This document shows positions 22,614 to 27,759 of a stretch of 27,759 nucleotides of DNA, piece by piece. The stretch is from positions 1-27,759 of the forward strand of contig VGYW01000061.1 of the NCBI GenBank assembly GCA_016872875.1. Direction: 5' to 3'. Under the pieces are notes generated by a model. The model ran no database searches. It was not told where the DNA came from and was given only the letters and a program-made list of their open reading frames with translations. The stretch is from Planctomycetota bacterium (GTDB lineage Bacteria; Planctomycetota; PUPC01; DSUN01). Each line of letters begins with the position of its first letter. The first letter of the stretch is position 1. Both the position numbers and the translations under genes were made by a program.

Positions 22614-23743
22614 GGCTCGCGGTCCTCGCCACGCAGTTCACCCCCCCTCACTTCCTCGGCGGCCACCAGCACGTGCTCTACCACCTCGACCGCCAGTTCG
22701 CCGCGCTGGGCTGCGAGGTGGACGTCTACACGCCGACGTTCCGCCGCTGGGCGGAGATTGACGCGGCCTCGACCGCCCGAAACGTCACACGCATCCCCGT
22801 CCGCGACATCCGCTTCCTCTACAACCTCGAGTTCGCCCGAAAGCTCCCGGGCGCCCTCAAGCGGCGCGACTACGACGTTGTGCTGAACACCCACACGCCG
22901 CTTGGCCGCGGGCTGGCGCTCCGCCCGCACGTCGTCCGCGTGGCCAGCACCTCGCTCGGCGAGGCACGCCACACCCGCGGGCTCCGCCCCGCCGTGCTCC
23001 TCGAACGGCTCGCTCAGCGAACCCTTGGCTTCGCCGTCGAGCGACGCGTCCTCCGGCTCAGCGACCACGTGGTGTGCAGCAGCGAGCACATCCGTGCCGA
23101 GGTGGTGCAGGGCTACGGCATCGCCCCGGTGAAGACAACCGTCATCGGCAACGGGGTTGACGGCGAATACTATCGCCCCGGACCGGCCAAGCGAGCCGGG
23201 GTGCCCCGCATCCTGTACGTGGGCCGGCTGGTGGACATCAAGCAGCTCCCGCTCCTGCTGCGTGCAACTGCTGCCCTGAAGCGTGAGACGAGCGCGTTCG
23301 AGGTCCGCATAGTGGGCGAAGGCCCCGACGAAGCGGTTCTGCGCAGGCTTGCCCACCGCCTGGGCATCGAGCCCCAAGTGGCCTTTGCCGGGCACAAGAC
23401 CAAGGCCGCTGTCCTCGAAGAATACCAGGCCGCCGACGTCTTCGTCCTCACCTCACGCCATGAGGGGATGCCGAACGCGCTCCTCGAGGCCCTCGCGTGC
23501 GGTCTGCCCGCTGTGGTCAACCGCTTCGCCGGCGCACAGGCCATCGTGCAGGACGGCTTCAACGGCTTCATCCTGTCTCAGCCCATCCCGGAGGAGCTTG
23601 CCGCGAAGCTGCTCCTGCTGCTTCGGGACCCTGCCCTGAGGCAGCGCCTCGGCGCCAGTGCCCGGCAGCGGGCGGTCGAGCTGTTCTCTTGGGAACGTGT
23701 CGCCAAGACCTATCTGGCGCTCTTCGAGGCCGTGAGGCGATGA
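22610..23743 (+). CDS. GT4-family glycosyltransferase
   Basis: 377 residues. N-terminal half: MRLAVLATQFTPPHFLGGHQ, then DYDVVLNTHTPLGRG and SDHVVCSSEHIRAEV. C-terminal donor half: TTVIGNGVDGEYYRPG, RILYVGRLVDIKQLPLLL, RIVGEGPDEAVLRRLA and the EX7E stretch HEGMPNALLEALACGLPAV. All landmarks of retaining GT4 enzymes are intact. The ATG overlaps the AsnB-type stop (ATGA), with a run of G about eight bases upstream; the next gene overlaps in the same way, so three genes are translationally linked. It would add a sugar to the EPS repeat unit; which one cannot be told. Confidence 0.9.
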   Translation: MRLAVLATQFTPPHFLGGHQHVLYHLDRQFAALGCEVDVYTPTFRRWAEIDAASTARNVTRIPVRDIRFLYNLEFARKLPGALKRRDYDVVLNTHTPLGRGLALRPHVVRVASTSLGEARHTRGLRPAVLLERLAQRTLGFAVERRVLRLSDHVVCSSEHIRAEVVQGYGIAPVKTTVIGNGVDGEYYRPGPAKRAGVPRILYVGRLVDIKQLPLLLRATAALKRETSAFEVRIVGEGPDEAVLRRLAHRLGIEPQVAFAGHKTKAAVLEEYQAADVFVLTSRHEGMPNALLEALACGLPAVVNRFAGAQAIVQDGFNGFILSQPIPEELAAKLLLLLRDPALRQRLGASARQRAVELFSWERVAKTYLALFEAVRR

Positions 23744-24762
23744 AGGCCGAGCACGTGTCACTCTTGGTATGCCCCCGCACGAAGCGGCCGCTTGAGCTCA
23801 AGCAGCCGTGCGTGATGGAGGGCGCGCGCGTCCGAGAGGGCGCGCTCGTCGAGCCCGTCTCCGGCGCCAGGTACCCCATCGTCGGCTTCATCCCGCGGTT
23901 CGTGCCCCAGGAGAACTACGCGCGCAGCTTCGGCTTCGAGTGGAACGCCCACGCTCGCACCCAGTACGACGAGGTCTCGGGCTTCGCCGTCTCCCGCGAG
24001 CGCTTCGAGAAGGAGACCCAGTGGGGTAGCGACCTGCGCGGCCAGACCGTCCTGGAGGTGGGCAGCGGCTCAGGCCGCTTCACGCGCCACGCCCTCGCCA
24101 CGGGCGCGATCGTCGTCTCATTCGACTACTCGAGCGCGGTCGAGGCCAACTATCGCTCCAACGGCGCGCACGAGAACCTCCTACTCGTCCAGGCGAGCGT
24201 CTTCGACATGCCCTTCCGCCCAGGCACCTTCGACAAGGCCTTCTGCTTCGGCGTCCTCCAGCACACCCCCGACCCCAGGCGGGCGTTCATGGCCATCGTC
24301 GAGCAACTCAAGCCCGGCGGTGCTATCGCGAGCGACGTCTACCCGAAGGACATCAAGCACTGCCTCCTCTCCCCCAAGTACCTGGTGCGGCTCTTCACGC
24401 GCAGGCGCGACCCCGAGCGGCTCTACCGCGGCGTGAGGCGGTATGTGGACTTCATGTGGCCGCTCGCGCGGCTCCTCCGCAGGATTCCGCGCATCGGGCC
24501 GTCGCTCAACTGGGGGCTCCTGGTCGCCGACTATTCGCGCGAGCTGCCCGGCGCGCCCGACGCCACGCTGAAGGAGTGGGCCTACCTCGACACCTTCGAC
24601 ATCCTCTCTCCCCGCTACGACAAGCCGCAGACCCTCCGCACCTTTCGCAGTTGGCACCGCGAGGCCGGCCTCGTTGACATTGACGTGCGACGCGGGTACA
24701 ACGGGATTGAGGGGCGGGGGAGGAAGCCAGGGGGCGATAGCGGATTGCAGATTGGGGCTTGA
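23740..24762 (+). CDS. SAM-dependent methyltransferase with Trm112-like N-terminus
   Basis: 340 residues. Residues 1-60 look like a Trm112/zinc-ribbon-like domain (LLVCPRTKRPLELK, GARYPIVGFIPRFVP), but only one Cys is kept, so zinc is unlikely. The class I methyltransferase core follows: TVLEVGSGSGRFTRHAL (about 103-119), VVSFDYSSAVEANYR, AFCFGVLQHTPDPRRAF and EQLKPGGAIASDVYP. It probably O- or N-methylates a sugar of the EPS or its lipid carrier. The ATG overlaps the preceding GT4 stop. It is the last gene of the long rightward set; its end (GLQIGA) lies at the border of a degenerate heptamer array. The downstream gene is convergent. Confidence 0.85.
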   Translation: MKAEHVSLLVCPRTKRPLELKQPCVMEGARVREGALVEPVSGARYPIVGFIPRFVPQENYARSFGFEWNAHARTQYDEVSGFAVSRERFEKETQWGSDLRGQTVLEVGSGSGRFTRHALATGAIVVSFDYSSAVEANYRSNGAHENLLLVQASVFDMPFRPGTFDKAFCFGVLQHTPDPRRAFMAIVEQLKPGGAIASDVYPKDIKHCLLSPKYLVRLFTRRRDPERLYRGVRRYVDFMWPLARLLRRIPRIGPSLNWGLLVADYSRELPGAPDATLKEWAYLDTFDILSPRYDKPQTLRTFRSWHREAGLVDIDVRRGYNGIEGRGRKPGGDSGLQIGA

Positions 24763-24793
24763 GATCAGCGACCAGGAATCAGCAACCAGAAAT
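24755..24793. repeat. Degenerate heptamer array at the methyltransferase 3' end
   Basis: GATCAGC, GACCAGG, AATCAGC, AACCAGA: seven-base spaced, imperfect relatives of ATCAGCA. It probably is an old, decaying array. Confidence 0.6.
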
Positions 24794-24803
24794 GCGACGG
24801 CTA

Positions 24804-24995
24804 TCAGTAGATCAGTACCGCGTCTTTTGGAGGAACGAACAACAGCACCGGTTCCTTCACCCCGGCGTCCCGCGCCTGCTTGAGCGCGCGAGCCGGAGTC
24901 TTGCCAGAGCCGACGACCGTGTTGTCGTCGAAAGACCGGAGGGCGACATACCGCCCGCAGTACTTCACATCGTCCACGAGCACTCGAGGTCGCAT
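24804..24995 (-). CDS. DUF5678-like small protein
   Basis: 63 residues, no signal or membrane segment. VLVDDVKYCGRYVALRSFDD, then VVGSGKTPARALKQARDAGV and PVLLFVPPKDA match the pattern of DUF5678 mini-proteins (a short beta-rich sheet with one helix; function unknown). Its signals are the clearest in the window: AAAGGAGG five bases before the ATG, and a TTGACT-17-TATCCT promoter. It runs against the long operon and shares a short control region with the methyltransferase gene at 25188. It may be an ordinary housekeeping mini-gene or an antitoxin-like partner; no toxin is seen next to it. Confidence 0.75.
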   Translation of the reverse strand: MRPRVLVDDVKYCGRYVALRSFDDNTVVGSGKTPARALKQARDAGVKEPVLLFVPPKDAVLIY

Positions 24996-25026
24996 TCGAA
25001 CCTCCTTTCAATTCCTTCCATCATAT

Positions 25027-25055
25027 AGGATACCCGCCGGGGGCGGAGAAGTCAA
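25027..25055 (-). promoter_or_regulatory. Sigma70-type promoter of the DUF5678-like gene
   Basis: Leftward: -35 TTGACT (25055-25050), 17-base spacer, -10 TATCCT (25032-25027). The leader to the ATG at 24995 is about 25 bases. Confidence 0.6.
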
Positions 25056-25062
25056 CCACTGC

Positions 25063-25091
25063 TTGCTCGGTGACGGCTGATAGAGTATGCT
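25063..25091 (+). promoter_or_regulatory. Sigma70-type promoter of the second methyltransferase
   Basis: -35 TTGCTC (25063-25068), 17-base spacer, -10 TATGCT (25086-25091). The leader to the ATG at 25188 is about 90 bases, with no clear gene in it. It is back to back with the leftward promoter, the two -35 boxes only eight bases apart. Confidence 0.5.
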
Positions 25092-25187
25092 ATAGAGGCG
25101 GGCATGATGCTCTCCCGCTCAAGACCCTACGGCAGATCAGGAGCTGGTTCATAGGCATCGTGGGCAAGGGAACGAAAGTGGAGAGCA

Positions 25188-25973
25188 ATGGGAGATAGCC
25201 ACCAACGCGGGCCGACCGCTCTGACTGACCAAGGTTACTGGCATTCGCAGTGGGAGCGGGTGCGGCTGCCGATCACGATACGCAAGGGGGAGCCGTGGGC
25301 GGTGGACTCCTTCAGGTTCCAGCGGGAGCGGCTGCCGGTGGGGAGGCCGCTCAAGCTCCTGGAGGTCGGCTGTGCCGCCAGCGCCACCCTCCCTGTCTAC
25401 GCGAGGGACTTCGGCTATGAGGTCTACGGGGTGGACTACGACGCGCACGGTGCCGAGCTGACGCGGCGGAACCTCGAGTGCCTCGGCTGCCGCGGAGTGG
25501 TCGAGTGCGACGACTTCTTCAGCTACGCCCGACGGCACGAGGGGGAGTTCGACGTCGTCTCCTCCTTCGGGCTTGTCGAGCACTTCACCGGCGATACGGC
25601 GTTCCCGCCCCTTGCGAGCCTGCTGCGGCCCGGCGGCGTACTCGTGACTTATGTGCCAAACCTCAGGGGGATTCACCGCCTCGCGCTGGCGCTCAACCCC
25701 GGCCTGCGCGAGAAGCACGTAATCTATGATCTGCCCGCCCTCTTGCGTGCGCTCGAAGGGGCCGGTCTCACTCGCGTGGAGGGGCGCTACGTAGGCAGCC
25801 TCACCCTCTACTACCTCACCTCGCTCCGCGGCCTGCGCCTGCTCCTCTGGCCCCTCCAGCTCGCCATCGGCGCCGCAAACCTGGCCACCCGCTCCCTCTC
25901 GCGCTTCCTCAACTTGCGCCTGAACTGCTCCTTCCTCTCGTTCGGCATGATCTCCATCGGCTGGAAGCCGTGA
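25188..25973 (+). CDS. Class I SAM-dependent methyltransferase
   Basis: 261 residues. SAM-binding motif LLEVGCAASATLP (about 57-69), acidic loop VYGVDYDAHG, DVVSSFGLVEHFTG, and LLRPGGVLVTYVPNLRG. The C-terminal hydrophobic stretch (LTSLRGLRLLLWPLQLAIGAANLA) could be a membrane-contacting helix, fitting a lipid-linked sugar substrate. It has its own promoter (25063-25091) and a GGAG ribosome binding site just before the ATG, so it is separate from the long operon. It is convergent with the surface-protein gene, and a GGATGGGT repeat element lies between. The substrate is unknown. Confidence 0.85.
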   Translation: MGDSHQRGPTALTDQGYWHSQWERVRLPITIRKGEPWAVDSFRFQRERLPVGRPLKLLEVGCAASATLPVYARDFGYEVYGVDYDAHGAELTRRNLECLGCRGVVECDDFFSYARRHEGEFDVVSSFGLVEHFTGDTAFPPLASLLRPGGVLVTYVPNLRGIHRLALALNPGLREKHVIYDLPALLRALEGAGLTRVEGRYVGSLTLYYLTSLRGLRLLLWPLQLAIGAANLATRSLSRFLNLRLNCSFLSFGMISIGWKP

Positions 25974-25975
25974 AG

Positions 25976-26049
25976 GGGATGAATGGATGGGTGGATGGGT
26001 GTCAGTCAATCATCCAATCATCCATCCATCCATCCATCCAACCATCCCC
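25976..26049. repeat. GGATGGGT hairpin repeat element, copy 2
   Basis: It shares GGATGAATGGATGGG, GGATGGGTGTCAG and CAATCATCCA with copy 1 (12129-12204). The right half is an expanded CATC run. It lies between two convergent genes, where its hairpin could act as a two-way terminator. Confidence 0.85.
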
Positions 26050-26053
26050 CCTT

Positions 26054-27759
26054 CTACTTCTTTCCACTGTCTGTCACCGTCACGGTCGCCTGAGCGGTCT
26101 TGCCGCCGGCCCTGAGGACAACCTTGTACGTGCCGGGCGACAGGTAGGTGTGCGCGGCCACGAGGCCCTTGCCGCTGGACCCATCCCCGAAGTCCCAGGC
26201 ACATTCCGCCCCTGGTCCGACGCCCAGTGCCGCCGCCACGACGTCGAGCGGCGCGGCCCCACGGTCGGGATCAACGAGGATGACCAGTGGCTCTTCCCCG
26301 GCCGGGGCCGCCGCCGGCGCCGCGGCGCCGCCGACGTACACGAACCTGACCGCATCTGCTATCACCTGACCGTTCGCGTCATCCGTCATCTCAATGACCC
26401 CGGGGCCGGGGACGAAATCAAAGACCCCCAGGCTGACCCACTTCCCCCCGGGCAGTTGCTGGTTCACCCGCACCGTCGTCGGGCCGCCCACGTTGCCGAT
26501 GATGTACGGCACATTGCTCCCGCGGTTCGCGTTCTCGCACCACCAGGCGAAGACCTCCCAGCGCCCCGAAAGCCCAAGCGTCGCCTGCCAGCGCGTCCGC
26601 GCCGTCCCGCTCCCTGCCACCTTGAACCGCAGGTTCGGCCCGTAGTAGTTCGCTGGCTCCGAGTACAGCGTCCAACTCCCAGACACGATGCTGAAGCCCG
26701 GGTCGCTGTTGTCCACGATCAGGTCCGTCACCGCCGTGAAGGTGTACTGAACCTGGCTCCCCGGCAGTATCGTGTTCCCCGCCTCGTCCTTCACGTTGCT
26801 GACGGTCACGGTATAGGTCAGTCCTGGAGTGTGCGCCGAGGTGGCCAGCCGCACGGTCTTCTTGTCCGCCTGGAGCGTGGCAGTGGAGACCGTGATCCCC
26901 TGGTCAATCGTGTAGTTGGCCGCCGTCTGTGCTGTCGCGGGGTCCAGGGCCTCGGAGAACTCGACATCCACGGAAATCTGCGTCGCCGTCGCCCTCACCA
27001 GGGTCGGCGGCGCCGTGTCCTCGCCCACGTAGACGAACCGCACGGCATCGGCTATCACCTGACCGTTCGCATCGTCCGTCATCTCAACCACCCCAGGGCC
27101 GGGGACGAACTCGAAGAGACCCAGGCTGACCCACTTCCCCCCGGGCAGTTGCTGGTTCACCCGCACCGTCGTCGGCCCGCCCACGTTGCTGATGATGTAC
27201 GGCACGTTCGACCCGCGGTTGGAGTTCTCGCACCACCAGGCGAAGACCTCCCAGCGCCCCGAGAGGCCAAGCGTCGCCTGCCACCTCACGCGCGCCGACC
27301 CGCTCCCGGCCAACTTGAACCGCAGGTTCGGGCCGTAGTAGTTCGCTGGCTGTGAATACAGCGTCCAGGTCCCAGACACGATGCTGAACCCAGGGTCGCT
27401 GTTGTCCACAATGAGGTCCGTGACCGCCGTGAACGTGTACTGCACCTGGCTCCCCGGTACGATTGTGTTCCCCGCCTCGTCTTTGACATTGCTGACGGTC
27501 AAGGTGTAGGTCTGGCCCGGAGTGTGAGCCGAGGTGGCCAGCCGCACGGTCTTCTTGTCCGTCTGGAGCGTGGCGGTGGAGACCGCGATGCCCTGGTCAA
27601 TCGTGTAGTTCCCCGCCGTCTGCGCCGTCGCGGGGTCCAGGGCCTCGGAGAACTCAACATCCACGGAAATCTGCGTCGCCGTCGCCCTCACCAGGGTCGG
27701 CGGCGCCGTGTCCTCGCCCACGTAGACGAACCGCACGGCATCGGCTATCACCTGACCGT
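26054..27759 (-). CDS. Surface protein with repeated SbsA-Ig and golvesin-type domains and a C-terminal PKD domain (N-terminus off window)
   Basis: Open to the right window edge, so only the last 568 or so residues are seen. The visible part is two tandem 231-residue units followed by a PKD domain. Each unit has a golvesin C-terminal-like domain (DLIVDNSDPGFSIVSG, YYGPNLRFK, WEVFAWWCEN, TTVRVNQQLPGGKWVSLG, DDANGQVIADAVRFVYV) and an SbsA/Big_5-like Ig domain (APPTLVRATATQISVDVEFSEALDP, KDEAGNTI). After a Pro/Ala-rich linker comes the PKD domain (CAWDFGDGSSGKG, YLSPGTYKVVLRAGG). It ends TVTDSGKK with no sorting signal. Such proteins are secreted or surface-attached and bind polymers. It is convergent with the methyltransferase gene and belongs to another transcription unit. 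Confidence 0.85.
   Translation of the reverse strand, partial: GQVIADAVRFVYVGEDTAPPTLVRATATQISVDVEFSEALDPATAQTAGNYTIDQGIAVSTATLQTDKKTVRLATSAHTPGQTYTLTVSNVKDEAGNTIVPGSQVQYTFTAVTDLIVDNSDPGFSIVSGTWTLYSQPANYYGPNLRFKLAGSGSARVRWQATLGLSGRWEVFAWWCENSNRGSNVPYIISNVGGPTTVRVNQQLPGGKWVSLGLFEFVPGPGVVEMTDDANGQVIADAVRFVYVGEDTAPPTLVRATATQISVDVEFSEALDPATAQTAANYTIDQGITVSTATLQADKKTVRLATSAHTPGLTYTVTVSNVKDEAGNTILPGSQVQYTFTAVTDLIVDNSDPGFSIVSGSWTLYSEPANYYGPNLRFKVAGSGTARTRWQATLGLSGRWEVFAWWCENANRGSNVPYIIGNVGGPTTVRVNQQLPGGKWVSLGVFDFVPGPGVIEMTDDANGQVIADAVRFVYVGGAAAPAAAPAGEEPLVILVDPDRGAAPLDVVAAALGVGPGAECAWDFGDGSSGKGLVAAHTYLSPGTYKVVLRAGGKTAQATVTVTDSGKK
26368..27753 (-). repeat. 693-bp coding tandem repeats, two full units
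   Basis: Units 26368-27060 and 27061-27753 have a period of exactly 693 bases (231 codons); a further unit begins at the window edge. The two units differ at about 16 of 231 residues, pointing to recent duplication or homogenisation. Confidence 0.9.

Noticed and set aside
25095..25187. Possible small toxin-like peptide in the methyltransferase leader
   Set aside because: Short frames there have no ribosome binding site and no recognisable family pattern.

Overview
The window is GC-rich, tightly packed bacterial DNA that looks like one large exopolysaccharide (EPS) or capsule biosynthesis locus. No rRNA, tRNA, transposase or CRISPR was seen. A planctomycete or related PVC-group bacterium, probably a metagenome-derived genome, is the likeliest source. 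This rests on the gene style (golvesin-type and SbsA-type surface domains, a DUF5678 mini-gene, BY-kinase plus AAA ATPase EPS machinery) and on many short heptanucleotide repeats that encode NPKSEIR/FRISDFG/NQQSAIS-like peptides. Taxonomy is inference only.

Layout. Bases 1-3235 hold a leftward operon: a FemAB/GNAT-type transferase, a GT4 glycosyltransferase and a polysaccharide deacetylase-like protein that leaves the window at base 1. Bases 3236-3823 are a divergent regulatory region with a leftward sigma70-type promoter, a sigma54-type -24/-12 element, a sigma70-type TTGACA promoter and a structured leader. Bases 3824-24762 are one long rightward gene set: outer-membrane export lipoprotein, Wzz-like chain-length protein, ExeA/GspA-like ATPase, tyrosine autokinase, UDP-GlcNAc-type dehydrogenase, two SDR epimerase/dehydratases, GT4, B12-binding radical SAM enzyme, membrane-anchored GH84-like protein, GT-C membrane transferase, DUF354 protein, AsnB-type amidotransferase, GT4 and methyltransferase. 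Bases 24804-25973 hold a divergent pair (DUF5678-like mini-gene and a second methyltransferase) with back-to-back promoters. Bases 26054-27759 are the C-terminal part of a large leftward surface protein with 693-bp tandem repeats and a PKD domain.

How it works together. The export lipoprotein, Wzz-like protein, ATPase and kinase form a Wzy-type synthesis/export control module resembling those of XrtA/PEP-CTERM EPS loci. No exosortase, Wzx, Wzy or initiating sugar-phosphate transferase is visible, so these must lie outside. The dehydrogenase and AsnB-type amidotransferase together suggest an amidated N-acetyl-hexuronic acid in the polymer. The glycosyltransferases, methyltransferases, deacetylase, FemAB protein and GH84-like protein would assemble and decorate it.

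The most striking non-gene feature is a dispersed family of period-7 tandem repeats. The AT-rich units are one-base variants of one another, consensus RTCMRMA. About 17 arrays occur at gene junctions, directly at start codons, or in frame inside proteins. Two further repeat families are a GGATGGGT hairpin element (two copies) and CTTCAG-centred palindromes (two sites).
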